DNA of 64,000 nt. Source: Anseranas semipalmata (lineage: Eukaryota; Chordata; Aves; Anseriformes; Anseranatidae). The translations under genes were made by a program, and so were the position numbers. Shown one piece after another: positions 48,701 through 56,092 of the stretch (position 1 is its first letter; every line of letters starts with the position of its first letter). Under the pieces are notes generated by a model that was not told the DNA's origin, did no database searches, and worked only from the letters and a program-made list of their open reading frames with translations. Where the stretch lies: NCBI GenBank assembly GCA_013399115.1, contig VXAA01005200.1, forward strand, positions 40,104 through 104,103. The letters are read 5' to 3'.

Positions 48701-51390
48701 ATTCCAGCAGGGCGCAGAGCCCGAAGGAGCTCGACCTGGTGTCCTCCTCCTCGGGGCCCGAGTGCTGCAGCAGGAGGGTGACCCACAGCCTGCGGGACAG
48801 CGCCCCGGACGTCCTGCAGAGCCACGAGCTCCAGCCCATGCCACTGCCCCTGCCGGAGCCCCGGCCACCCCCCGAGCTCTACGACAGCGACTTCGTCCTG
48901 CCCAGCCGGCAGATCGAGCTGCTGCGCATCACGGAGAAGCGGCAGGCGTACTGCGTCCGAACCAGCAGCCTGGACTTCCCCAAGCCGCTCTGCCCAGTGG
49001 CAAGGAAATCCTGCCCCGGCTCTGTCGACAGCTCCCCGACAGAGAGCAGGACCGGGTGCCACAGTGGCCAGCTCAGGCTGGGGACTGGCTCTGCGCCCAG
49101 CCCTGAACGTGGCCGGACGCGCTCGGCCGAGTGGACTCCGAGCTTCCAGGAGCCACCGGAGCAGCCTGGGTGCTTGGCCGACCGCGGGAAGAAGCCGGGC
49201 TCTGTCACCTTGCGGGTCTGCCCTCAGTACGAAACCGGACTCTCCAAAGAGACCAGTGTCAAGGTACCGGAGCCCACTAAGGGCAGTGGTGTGGCTCTGC
49301 CATGCCCAGGCAGGACAGGCCGGCAGGACGGGGGAGGCAGGCACCGTGGGCTTGCGTGGCCCTCTCCTGGCTCTGCTGTCTCCATCCTCCGCCATGCCAG
49401 GGGTGAAGTCCCAAGGAGACCCGCAGCGCTGCTGCCCCGGGTCCCTCTGCCCTCGTCACACCGTGAGGGACCCCGAGTCCCAAGCAGCTCAGCCCTTGTG
49501 CCCACCTCTGCTGCCGAGGGGCTGGGCCAGTGCCACAGGATTAGCCAGTAGGGTATTTCAGGGGGAGAAGGCAGTGGGGCCGTGGTTCAGCACTCAGCCC
49601 AACTGGCAGAGGGTTAGCACCCAGGGCAAGCAGCTTCAGCTCCGCAGTCTCTGCTCCTCTCCCTCCAGCTACGTGCATGTGGGGAAGGGAGAAGAGGGCA
49701 GCTCGCCTCCAGCCCTTGGAAGGGGCAGGATAAGCTGCCTCCTCGCTGCGGGCTTTGGGGCTCAGGAGCCCTGGGGCGACATGTTTCCTCTCCAGTTCCT
49801 CTCTGGCTGTGGCAGGGCTTCGCAGCTGAGATGGCTCCTGCAGCTCCCAGCCACCTCTGCCCATGGGAGCCCAGGGACATGACCCAGGCAGGTCCCCTCT
49901 GTGCTCCGCCGCCTGCTTTGCTTCCAGCCACGAAGCTCTTCCCCTCTTGAAGTTTCCCTGACAAAATTCCCCGTGCCGCTGTGCAGAGTATGGCTCAGAG
50001 TAGCCTGGGTGCAGCTTGCCTGCAAAAGGGTACAGGAAGGAGCAAGCTGTTGGGCTGAAGGTTTATGGCCGGGGAGTTTTGATAGCCAGTTTCTCTTCAC
50101 CCAGCAGGGATGTTAGAAGCAGGGGGGAATCTGACTCGCAGTATTTATTTTCCATTTGAGAAATTACCATAGATTTCTATGCAACTGAAGTGCAGCCCTG
50201 GGTTCCTGGCAGGCTGCCCACGTGGCTTTTGAAGTTGCAAAGCTCTGGACATGCCTGCTTGAAAGCGTTTTACGATGTTCTCCTCGAAGAACCGAGTTCA
50301 AAGGAAAGGCTCCTCGGCTGGCGTAAATCAGCTGAGCCCCGCGATGATTGTTCAGAGCTGGCAGGGTTCACGTGGGCTGAGGGCTTGGACCACCCTGCCG
50401 GGGCACCGCTCGCGGCGCTCCACAAGCCCTTACGGATGTGCCAAAGGAAACCATCGCTTTGCCCGGGCGAGGACGGCTGGCCCGGCCAAGGGCCTTTGAA
50501 GTCAAGGATCGGGCTCCTGACAGCCACTAGCAGCCAGAGCCCAGCGGCGCTCGCTCTCGTCCTTGTTCGGGATTCAGAGGGCAGTCCCCAGCAAAGCGGT
50601 GAGGGAGAGCGAGGGTAGCTGGTGGTTGGAGAACCCCGAGTCTGCAAGTGCTCGCGAACAGGATTAAATCGAGCGCCACTTCCCAAAGAGCTCAGCACCA
50701 CTGGTTGGGCAGAGCGGCTGTGGTCCAGGTGGTCCAGAGGTCTGGATGCTGCTCGTGAGAGGGGCTTTGAGCAGGTGCCTCCGTGCTGGCAGGAGCAGGG
50801 CCGAGACCGTGCACAGCCCTCTCCAGCTGCAGGCACAGGACAGTGCGGGCGAGCTGTAGGTTACACGCAGGACAGCCGAGTTGAGCTGTGAGGACAAAGA
50901 CAGAGGGTGCAGCAGAGGTGAGAGCGGTGCAGGAGCTGGGGCCCCGGCGTGCCGTGCGTCCCCAGATGCATTGGTGGGGCTGTTCCTCCACCCGAACGGC
51001 TTCCCTGGGCAGTGGAGAGTGGCCGCTGCCCCCGCCTCCTGACACCCCGTCCTCCTTGTCCCTCCCTTACCGTCCGTGTCTCCCACCTTTGTCTTTCTGC
51101 AGCTGCACGTCACCAACCAGACGTCGGCCGGGGAGGTGGTGAAGCTGGTGGTGCTGGAGATGAACGACGTCTCCCGCAGCGTGCTGGGCGGCTCAGCCGC
51201 CTTCTGCTACGGCGAGGAGCAGCTGGAGCACTTCGGACTGGTGTTCGCCTCCGAGGAGAGTGAGCGGTGGCTGCCCGATGACTTCCTGCCCCTGTCCCTG
51301 CAGGCTGCCCGGCCCGACGGGCACTTCTACGTCCGCATCAAGGAGACATCCCCCCTGGTGCTGCAGTTCGGTCCGGCCACCACCGTATGA
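15646..51390 (+). CDS. ANKFN1: ANKFN1-family gene (ankyrin + FN3 + Ras-association-like; WAKE/NMF9 relative), 19 coding exons
   Basis: Join of exons 15646-15774, 38587-38788, 39059-39266, 39787-39981, 40225-40338, 40915-41012, 41534-41624, 43663-43770, 44007-44106, 44638-44770, 45349-45468, 45844-46059, 46311-46477, 46786-46936, 47022-47190, 47446-47612, 48335-48545, 48635-49263, 51103-51390. Every intron is GT-AG and phases agree at all 18 junctions; with two bases from a missing upstream exon the sum is 1166 codons including TGA. Seen in order (residue 1 = the split codon at 15646): basic N-terminus, ankyrin-like segment about 115-178, FN3 domain about 248-346, family-specific conserved block about 350-850, Ser/Pro-rich segment about 825-1060, C-terminal RA-like segment 1071-1165. 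Known for the family: Drosophila WAKE is a cytoplasmic neuronal scaffold linked to sleep timing and GABA-A receptor localisation, and mouse Nmf9/Ankfn1 affects vestibular and circadian behaviour. The true 5' end is not found; a fallback start is ATG 38603. I cannot separate ANKFN1 from a possible ANKFN1-like paralogue. Confidence 0.93.
16396..16438 (+). repeat. (A)n(GAA)n purine tract
   Basis: About 14 A followed by GAA/GAAA units, all purine on the plus strand for over 40 bp. GAA/TTC tracts can form non-B structures and vary in length. It lies within the large intron. Confidence 0.92.
22965..22995. repeat. Short perfect inverted repeat
   Basis: Arms of 12 bp (22965-22976 and 22984-22995, TCAAATAGCCCA and its complement) around a 7-bp loop. 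No poly-T tail, gene or RNA is linked to it. Confidence 0.85.
29800..29895 (+). repeat. tRNA-derived SINE-like element or decayed tRNA relic
   Basis: An A-box-like TGGCGCAGGAGGTTAAAG begins at 29810 and a B-box-like GGGTTCAAATT lies at 29854-29864, 44 bp later, the spacing of a Pol III internal promoter. No clean acceptor stem is present, so a functional tRNA is unlikely. It resembles the tRNA head of ancient amniote SINEs; the family was not identified. Confidence 0.5.
32600..32900. promoter_or_regulatory. AT-rich candidate conserved element
   Basis: Contains CTTAATTAAAAAAT, CAATCAAAATG, and GTGTTGCAACA (C/EBP-like palindrome) within 150 bp of AT-rich sequence inside the large intron. Regulatory role is inferred from composition and motifs only. 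Confidence 0.28.
34623..34905 (-). mobile_element. CR1 LINE, 3' end of ORF2 and 3' UTR
   Basis: The plus strand begins with the complement of the CR1 terminal repeats (TAGAATCATAGAA), so the element reads on the minus strand. Minus-strand translation gives a typical CR1 reverse transcriptase C-terminus with KKFFTVRVV and [11 protein letters not shown], and then a stop. It is 5'-truncated, as CR1 copies usually are. The open frame covers 34658-34900. Confidence 0.95.
35200..35440. promoter_or_regulatory. AT-rich block downstream of the CR1 fragment
   Basis: Contains ATAATTACAACAATTATTAAC (homeodomain cores on both strands; listed here as two overlapping sites) and a FOX-like TGTTTAC. Starts about 300 bp after the CR1 piece. 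Candidate intronic enhancer only. Confidence 0.25.
35944..35952. promoter_or_regulatory. AP-1 type site
   Basis: ATGACTCAT, a perfect TGACTCA core with symmetric flanks, in an AT-richer intronic block (35.86-36.17 kb). A single site can occur by chance. Confidence 0.2.
38587..38788 (+). CDS. ANKFN1: ANKFN1 exon E2 (N-terminal region, alternative ATG)
   Basis: Acceptor TCCCAG at 38586, donor GTCAGT at 38789; 202 bp, phase 2 in and 0 out. It contains an in-frame ATG at 38603 (A at -3) that would start a 1116-residue protein if E1 is not used. The product is rich in Gln/Lys/Arg and contains [19 protein letters not shown], then a Tyr-Arg-Asn-Leu-Ser-Gly-Lys-Phe-Arg stretch that I recognise as ANKFN1-like. 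Residues 44-111 of the assembled protein. Confidence 0.95.
39059..39266 (+). CDS. ANKFN1: ANKFN1 exon E3 (ankyrin repeat segment)
   Basis: Acceptor CATCCAG at 39058, donor GTGAGT at 39267; 208 bp, phase 0 in, 1 out. Residues 112-181. Two ankyrin-type units are visible: one around [17 protein letters not shown] and a second with the typical turn [20 protein letters not shown] followed by an Ala-Leu-Leu-Gln-Ala-Gly-Ala helix. This supplies the 'ANK' part of the family name. Confidence 0.96.
39677..39732 (+). repeat. 14-bp tandem repeat, four units
   Basis: Four units of TTCTCCTAA(C/T)CACC, the last three identical, inside intron E3-E4. Pyrimidine-rich and rich in CTAAC branch-point-like motifs, ending 54 bp before the E4 acceptor. 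Confidence 0.95.
39787..39981 (+). CDS. ANKFN1: ANKFN1 exon E4 (charged helical linker)
   Basis: Acceptor CGGCAG at 39786, donor GTGAGT at 39982; 195 bp, phase 1 in and out. Residues 181-246. High Glu/Lys/Arg content with Leu spacing suggests a helical linker between the ankyrin and FN3 parts, ending in a Trp-Glu-Trp-Arg-Tyr-Arg motif and GFEHAR across the splice. A 14-bp tandem repeat lies about 55 bp before its acceptor. Confidence 0.95.
40225..40338 (+). CDS. ANKFN1: ANKFN1 exon E5 (start of FN3 domain)
   Basis: Acceptor CCCCAG at 40224, donor GTAAGG at 40339; 114 bp, phase 1 both ends. It opens with the canonical FN3 N-terminus [20 protein letters not shown], followed by the conserved Trp of strand B (FWEP) and a Tyr-Lys at the exon end. 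Residues 246-284. Confidence 0.96.
40915..41012 (+). CDS. ANKFN1: ANKFN1 exon E6 (middle of FN3 domain)
   Basis: Acceptor TTCCAG at 40914, donor GTGAGC at 41013; 98 bp, phase 1 in, 0 out. Continues KYK into [15 protein letters not shown], the strand C/C' region of the FN3 fold, and ends FTIRGLAS, the usual approach to the E-F turn. Residues 284-316. Confidence 0.95.
41534..41624 (+). CDS. ANKFN1: ANKFN1 exon E7 (end of FN3 domain)
   Basis: Acceptor TCGCAG at 41533, donor GTAAGT at 41625; 91 bp, phase 0 in, 1 out. Carries the hallmark FN3 F strand Tyr-Tyr-Val-Gln-Val-Ser-Ala-Tyr-Asn and the G-strand 'WGPPQAS' turn. Residues 317-347. Completes one FN3 domain across three exons. Confidence 0.96.
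41625..43662 (+). other. ANKFN1: Intron E7-E8, 2.0 kb
   Basis: Largest intron in the exon cluster. GC-rich ends with an AT-richer centre (about 42480-42900). No repeat or exon recognised. Confidence 0.7.
43663..43770 (+). CDS. ANKFN1: ANKFN1 exon E8
   Basis: Acceptor CTGCAG at 43662, donor GTGAGT at 43771; 108 bp, phase 1 both ends. Residues 347-383, beginning NWREYDGR after the splice and ending with the Cys/His-rich VHQHCVCH. Preceded by a 2.0 kb intron, the largest inside the exon cluster. Family-specific region with no named fold. Confidence 0.95.
44007..44106 (+). CDS. ANKFN1: ANKFN1 exon E9 (basic segment)
   Basis: Acceptor TCCCAG at 44006, donor GTGAGA at 44107; 100 bp, phase 1 in, 2 out. 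Residues 383-416, very basic: a [12 protein letters not shown] stretch and KFLKTLKR at the end. Could contact acidic lipid or a partner protein (inference). Confidence 0.95.
44638..44770 (+). CDS. ANKFN1: ANKFN1 exon E10
   Basis: Acceptor CACACAG at 44637, donor GTGGGC at 44771; 133 bp, phase 2 in, 0 out. Residues 416-460, with [20 protein letters not shown] and an Asp/Glu/Ile-rich strand pattern. This is part of the strongly conserved WAKE-family core, which I recognise but for which no fold can be assigned from sequence. Confidence 0.96.
45349..45468 (+). CDS. ANKFN1: ANKFN1 exon E11
   Basis: Acceptor CTGCAG at 45348, donor GTGAGG at 45469; 120 bp, phase 0 both ends. Residues 461-500, with a notable Cys-rich run (Ser-Ser-Cys-Ser-Cys) and Trp-rich start [16 protein letters not shown]. 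Family core region. Confidence 0.96.
45844..46059 (+). CDS. ANKFN1: ANKFN1 exon E12
   Basis: Acceptor ATGCAG at 45843, donor GTGCTG at 46060 (weaker than its neighbours); 216 bp, phase 0 both ends. Residues 501-572, starting [20 protein letters not shown], a highly recognisable WAKE-family motif, then alternating strand-like hydrophobics. Confidence 0.96.
46311..46477 (+). CDS. ANKFN1: ANKFN1 exon E13
   Basis: Acceptor CCTCAG at 46310, donor GTGGGG at 46478; 167 bp, phase 0 in, 2 out. Residues 573-628, including the family signature [20 protein letters not shown] and a following Val-Pro-Glu-Gln-Leu-Pro-Asn motif. Confidence 0.96.
46786..46936 (+). CDS. ANKFN1: ANKFN1 exon E14
   Basis: Acceptor CTCCAG at 46785, donor GTGTGG at 46937; 151 bp, phase 2 in, 0 out. 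Residues 628-678: [20 protein letters not shown] then a Leu-rich helix ([15 protein letters not shown]). Looks like an amphipathic helical segment. Confidence 0.95.
47022..47190 (+). CDS. ANKFN1: ANKFN1 exon E15
   Basis: Acceptor CTTGCAG at 47021, donor GTAAGA at 47191; 169 bp, phase 0 in, 1 out. Residues 679-735; hydrophobic strand [14 protein letters not shown] and a Leu-Pro-Leu-Gln-Ile-Phe-Glu-Leu end that continues into E16. The 85-bp intron before it is among the shortest in the gene. Confidence 0.95.
47446..47612 (+). CDS. ANKFN1: ANKFN1 exon E16
   Basis: Acceptor CCCTCAG at 47445, donor GTACGC at 47613; 167 bp, phase 1 in, 0 out. Residues 735-790: [20 protein letters not shown] followed by a Glu/Gln-rich helix. 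Its downstream intron holds the near-identical copy of part of E18. Confidence 0.95.
47752..47963 (+). repeat. Near-identical duplicate of part of ANKFN1 exon E18, inside intron E16-E17
   Basis: This 212-bp block matches 48729-48940 at a constant offset of 977 bp with one difference: T at 47824 against C at 48801, AGT versus AGC, both Ser. Homology stops abruptly at both ends (47751 C versus A; 47964 A versus G). The copy keeps the E18 reading frame and runs into TAG at 47981-47983. It has no direct flanking acceptor or donor matching those of E18, so it is not a whole-exon copy. Short inverted TGACAC/GTGTCA hexamers flank it, which may be chance. Confidence 0.97.
48335..48545 (+). CDS. ANKFN1: ANKFN1 exon E17
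   Basis: Acceptor TTCGGCAG at 48334, donor GTAAGG at 48546; 211 bp, phase 0 in, 1 out. Residues 791-861: a conserved helix [20 protein letters not shown] then a Ser-rich low-complexity tail, the start of the disordered region. The following intron is only 89 bp. Confidence 0.95.
48635..49263 (+). CDS. ANKFN1: ANKFN1 exon E18 (large Ser/Pro-rich exon)
   Basis: Acceptor CTTGCAG at 48634, donor GTACCG at 49264 (weak but phase-correct); 629 bp, phase 1 in, 0 out, the largest exon here. Residues 861-1070. It starts [20 protein letters not shown], an acidic phospho-site-like patch, then a Pro/Glu-rich stretch and the helix-like [18 protein letters not shown], and becomes rich in Ser, Pro, Gly and Arg. 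Probably mostly disordered and regulatory. The frame stays open past the donor to TAG/TGA-type closure at 49551. Bases 48729-48940 are duplicated upstream. Confidence 0.95.
49264..51102 (+). other. ANKFN1: Intron E18-E19, 1.8 kb, with in-frame extension of E18
   Basis: The E18 frame stays open for 96 more codons to 49551, so intron retention would give an alternative Pro/Arg/Gly-rich C-terminus without the RA-like segment. The rest shows nothing recognisable. Confidence 0.6.
51103..51390 (+). CDS. ANKFN1: ANKFN1 exon E19, C-terminal RA-like segment and stop
   Basis: Acceptor TTTCTGCAG at 51102; phase 0 in; stop TGA at 51388-51390. Residues 1071-1165. Strand pattern [20 protein letters not shown] resembles the first beta hairpin and helix of a ubiquitin-like Ras-association domain, followed by [19 protein letters not shown] and a C-terminal LQFGP. 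The RA assignment follows what is known of the WAKE/NMF9 family plus this pattern; a structure search was not possible. Confidence 0.95.
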   Translation: MHVTNQTSAGEVVKLVVLEMNDVSRSVLGGSAAFCYGEEQLEHFGLVFASEESERWLPDDFLPLSLQAARPDGHFYVRIKETSPLVLQFGPATTV

Positions 51391-51960
51391 GAGGGGGAGC
51401 GGCGGCCGGTGGCGCGGGGCCTCAGCCCCGCAGCAGACAGTGCGTCTCTGATGCTTCCTTCTTCCACAGACACCCTCTCATCAGGCGTCCGCGGGGTTGA
51501 ATGGGATCATACTGGGCTGTGTGTTACTTGTTTGTGTTTTTTTTTTCTTTTTTTTTTTTTTTAACCAAAGAGACATCGAGACTCAGTTTTTCTGACTGCA
51601 GAAGACGAGGGTGGAGCGCAGAGACCTCAGAACTTGGGAGGAATCTTTGCAGGAATGGAATTTTTGAAAGCAAACATTTTTAAGGGGAAAGAGGGGGGAG
51701 AGAGAGGAAAAATATTACAAGAAGAAGCAGCAATACTCTTTTTTTTTTTCTTTTTCTGAAAATCCTTGTCTGGGATACACTGAAGGAAGAGCCACAGGAT
51801 TGCCGGCTAGGGCTGTGGTGTCAATGAGGAGAGGGCACGATGCACAAGGACAGCACTGAGAAGCGTGTTTCCTGTCCGTCCTCATTTCACTGTACCTGGA
51901 GAAACAGTTCTTGCACATAGTTCTCTAAGCAAAGTGTTGTTTTTTTTTCCCCAGAAAAAA

Positions 51961-51981
51961 CAACAACAACAACAACAACAA
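51961..51981 (+). repeat. (CAA)7 microsatellite in the 3' UTR
   Basis: Seven CAA units preceded by an A run. The unpaired CAA context in the mRNA lies in the presumed 3' UTR. Likely length-polymorphic. Confidence 0.95.
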
Positions 51982-52299
51982 AATTGTGCTAGAGACACTG
52001 GAGTTGTATAGGAGGTGAAGACCCTTTTACTTGTTTTAGAGGCAAAAGGAAGCCACGCCAACAGCCCCACACTCACATGCACGTGTACGCAGCTGTGCTG
52101 ACAACCACCACTAGAGGTTTGCTATAGGGCATCTGCTGCAGCACACCTAGCACCACCTTGGGATTTCCTTTCCTCCTCAGTTGCCGTTTTGTTCTGGTGA
52201 TTGTGAGTGGCCTCTCTTGTATGTCCTACAGCATGACACTTTGTTAGCGACTAGGTCTCTTGTTCACAAGGTTATTTTTCTGATCTCCTGTGGTCCATA

Positions 52300-52305
52300 G
52301 TAAAG
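52300..52305 (+). terminator. ANKFN1: Candidate poly(A) signal AGTAAA
   Basis: AGTAAA is a known minor poly(A) signal variant. It is the best candidate in the first kilobase after the stop, where no AATAAA or ATTAAA was found. T/G-rich sequence (TGCGTTTTGCTCTGTTCC) follows within 30 bases, as expected of a downstream element. Confidence 0.35.
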
Positions 52306-55300
52306 ATGACTGCTGCTGACTGCGTTTTGCTCTGTTCCTTCTTTGCGGCCTGGTGGGCAGTGCCTCTTTCCTTAACCCAAGTCCCCCAAATTATCCCTAG
52401 TTTCAGTGGCTGGGCTTGTCTTTCCCAGGAGCGTTTAATGGGATGCTCTCGGCCACGCAGAGGTTTGTGTTAGCATGTATGCACAGACTGTGTGTTGGAG
52501 CACCGGGAAAGTTAGAGGTGGTGTTGTGTCACCTTCTGGTGCTGGAAACCCAATGGCTGCAGGGCTCAAGCACTCACAGACGTGCAGTTAAATTCACTGA
52601 TCCAATCCTGCAGCCTCCTCCGAGGGACAAGCACATGGAGAAGAGCATGGAGGCAGCTGGGCCTTCCAGCTGCCTTGCAGCTGCCACGAGCACTTTCAAA
52701 GGAGAGGCAGCAAACGCAGCACAGGGCCCGCATCCCTCGCAGCCAGGTTCCCCTTCTCCCTGCCTTGCTGGGTCAGCCGTGCCACGCCGTGCCATGCGGT
52801 GGGGAGCCAGCAGTGCGCCATGCGTCGCAGCACGAGCCCTGCAGCACCCCACGTCAGCTTGGTCACATGCATCCCCTGGTGTACCCCAGAGCCTGGGCAG
52901 GAGAGGGATGGCACAGCTGGTGGAGAACTCTTCTGGAAGCCACAGGCTGCACTCGGTGTTAGGGCAGGGCTGCGTACATCTCATGTTCTCCATCTCTTCT
53001 TGCGTGGCTTCATGGGCACATCCCGATGTTTCCTTTCCAAACAGGTCTTGAAGCCTTCAGATGCTCTCCTGCCCTTCCCCGCGGCCAAGGAGTGGGAGCA
53101 GACACCAGGTGGGCTCTGCATGTGGCAGGCACCAGGGCTGTAATCGCAATGCTAAGGGCTGTGGGGAGCCCATGTGGCAACCGGAACCAGCCTGGAGCTG
53201 GGAGCTGTGTACATGGAGGTTGGTGTTTTGCCTTTGGAAGGTTGTTACACGTACAGGATAGTCCGACTGTAACACTAGGGCTTAGAGGCTCATGGCACTA
53301 AGGGGCACTAGAGCTCTGGGGCAGGTGGGGCAGGCATTGCTCCGTCACATCTTCATTTGACCCAGGATGCTTCCTCATGCTCAGTGCTAATGGCACTGGA
53401 GACAGCGATTTGGCAAAGGGGCTTTCCCAGTGGGTACCAGCCCGGCATTCATGCCGTCATGTGTGCCATGGAGGCAGGTCCCCACAGCACCTGGCCTCAG
53501 CCCTGCTTTCTCCTGGTACTGGGAAGCAGTGGAGCTGGGAGAAGCATCATTTCGCTAGTAGAAATCCCTTTTCCAGGGATTTTCCAGGGAGTCCAGGAGG
53601 GGCCCAGGGGGACCATGCCTGTGCAGACAGGTATCGCCGGGTGCAGACATCACCATCCCTGCAGTGCCCATGTCCCCAGTACTGCCTGCTGTGGGCATTG
53701 GAAATATCCCAGACCAAGCACCACTGTGCCCATCGGTGCAGGCATCCACCTGCGTACCCCAAGCCTACCTGAGCCCAGGCGAGCTCCTCCACCGCACACA
53801 AAATCCCCGCCCCGGGGCTGTCCAGCTGCTGTCCATGCCTGGGTGCCATACACGCGTCTGCATGCCTCACCCAGCCAACCCTGCATCCTGGTAGATGGAG
53901 CATCCTTAAATATCTCATCCATATGAGGGCAGATGTGAGCAACGCTGATATGGAGGGGGGGAGCAAATGACTGGGAGAAATCGCAAGCAGCCCATTGTGC
54001 ACGAACCCGAACCCAGCAGGAATGCTTTCTCTGGCAGCACTGCTCGTCTCCTGCTGCTAAAGCAACAGCAAACCAACTGGTTTGGGGGTTTCCCTCCCCC
54101 GTGGCAGCAGGGATGCAGCAGGGCCTGAGGGCAGCAGCAGGGAGCTGCATTTGCTCCCTGGCCTGGGGGCTGCAGCCGCTCCCTTTGGCTGGGACGGGCG
54201 CTCCTCTTCCAAGCACCGAGAGCACCAAAAGATGACGCTGCAGAACACTCTGTACTTCGTGAGGATGTTTTTTTCTCTGTCAACATCACTTCCATCATTA
54301 GCGGCGTTTAAAAGAAGATCAGTGTACGACGGTGAGAGGCAAACATCAGCCTGTCCAGTTCAGCAAACAGGTCTTATGCTCCCTCCACTTGGAGTCAGAC
54401 CCAGGTCCAGGAACTGAGCAGGAGAAAAATGGCATAGTTCCATGAAGGTTAATGGGGCTGTATTAATTTATATCACCAGAAGAGCCATCATTCCATGGTA
54501 TTTTGCTCACATTGTATAGATTCATGGAAGTAAACGTAACCTGTGACACTCTGTATTTCCTCCCCAAAATCGGGAGCTTGTTGGCATCAGTTCTGAAGCA
54601 TCTGCATTTCTTTTCTCCTGTCCAAAGGGAGTTGCTCAAACAAATCCAGCTTTGTGTTTCCCAAGGTTTGGCTCTCTGAGTCTGAGACATGGTTTTTTTT
54701 GTTGTTGTTTGCTTTTTGTTTATTTTCCCTGGGACACTTCTCTCTTGTGTTCCCACTGTGGAATTTCTTGCCTTAGTTCTGGTTACTGGGGAAAGCTGAG
54801 GAGTTACCCTTTCTGTTCAAGCAGCTGCAGTGTCCACAGACGGGAGATGCTCTGAGCCTGCTCCAAGATCTGCTGAGGTCAGTGGAAGCCTTTCTTCCAG
54901 CTCCCTTAAACAGGAGGTGAGAAAGTGAACAAGAGCCATGCCAGGCATCCAAAAGAGAGGGGAAGTTCCAGGGCTATTCTGGCACATGCAATTACTAAGT
55001 TAATTATTGCTCTATCATCTGTAGGAACTCTGTGCAATTACTGTGTAGTTGCATGGACTGTTTACCCAGGTAGCTTATAAATAGGATCGCCATATAATTG
55101 AACTGTGGTGTGATCAGATTTATGCCGGGTGAGTCAAGGGGCTGCTGGATGCCCACACTTTCCATCCCCAGCACAGATGCCCACTGAGGCTGCAGCTATG
55201 CCGAGCAAAGCCCTGCTGGCCCGGGCTCGCTGTCAGGCAGTCATTCCCCAGACGGCCCAGGTTTCTGCGGGAAGCCACACACTGGTGTACTCTGTACGCT

Positions 55301-56030
55301 GTGGGCAAAGCCACTTCCCATGTGGAACCGGGCTGGACAATGCAGGTTTTAGACCAAGATTGTAATTTCCCAACCACAAAGACACTTGGAAGGGAGGAGA
55401 TGGGAGTCCTGGTGGCATTAGCACCATTGGAAAGCCCCGGCTGACTTCAGTGTGTCTAGGATTTTGGGCCCAAGGTTCTTCAAACCCACCTAAAGACTGG
55501 GCAGCAAACAGATCTTTCCACCCCACGAAGACTCCTGGGATGCAGGGAAGTGGTCTGTTCCCAAAGCGACCTGAAAAATAAAATATCATGAAAACAGGAA
55601 CTGAAAACACAAAGGTAAAAACTATGAGGAAACTGGTGCTTTATTTTATTTGATTTGATTTTCCACTTAAAAAAAAAAAACCAGCAAACAAACAACTAGA
55701 AAGACATTTTAAAGAAACTTATTTTCACCTTCAAAAAAAAAACAAAAACCATGGGAACAGGACAGTGTGAATATTTACAAGTGTGTTCTTACTCAAGAAT
55801 TTTGGAAGATACCATTTGTTGAAACCAACAATCCTTTATGAACATTTATATTGTGGCTAAAATGGTGTTTTTGGTGGGCAGAAAAAAGAAAAACCCAACA
55901 GATGATGTGTCAGAACAACTTTTTTTCTATGGTTTTCCCTCAAGCCCCAGCTTAATCCGAAAGACCAAAAACCACATGCTTAGAGCTGAGTGTGCACTTT
56001 GCTGACTCAGGCTTCAAAGAGATGCAGACA
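52306..56030. other. Intergenic stretch downstream of ANKFN1
   Basis: No coding exon or RNA gene supported. AT-rich block with TAAT cores at 54985-55110 and an A/T-rich block at 55610-55960 with several FOX-like TATTTAC motifs. Confidence 0.5.
54985..55110. promoter_or_regulatory. TAAT-rich candidate regulatory block
   Basis: CAATTACTAAGTTAATTATTG and GCAATTACTG lie within 60 bp, followed by TTATAAATAG (TATA/MEF2-like). Located about 3.6 kb beyond the stop codon. Inference only. Confidence 0.28.
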
Positions 56031-56092
56031 TAGAATCATAGAATCATAGAATACCTCAAGTTGGAAGGGACCCATAAGGATCATCGAGTTTG
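56031..56092 (-). mobile_element. CR1 LINE 3' terminal fragment
   Basis: Three terminal direct-repeat units (TAGAATCA type) followed by the CR1 tail motif AAGTTGGAAGGGACC and about 30 bp of 3' UTR. Reads on the minus strand. Very short 5' truncation; only about 60 bp remain. Confidence 0.9.

Larger units (their letters stand above)
51391..52320 (+). other. ANKFN1: Probable 3' UTR of ANKFN1
   Basis: Follows the stop without another plausible exon. It holds two U-rich tracts (51537-51562 and about 51739-51753), a (CAA)7 run at 51961-51981 and ordinary AT-richer sequence, in contrast to the GC-rich introns. The end is guessed from the AGTAAA near 52300 followed by T/GT-rich sequence; transcript data would settle it. 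Confidence 0.55.

Noticed and set aside
54229..54330. Exon-like stretch (ATG at 54231, donor GTGAGA near 54332)
   Set aside because: Short, no acceptor-donor partner downstream and no recognised protein; lies beyond the ANKFN1 stop.
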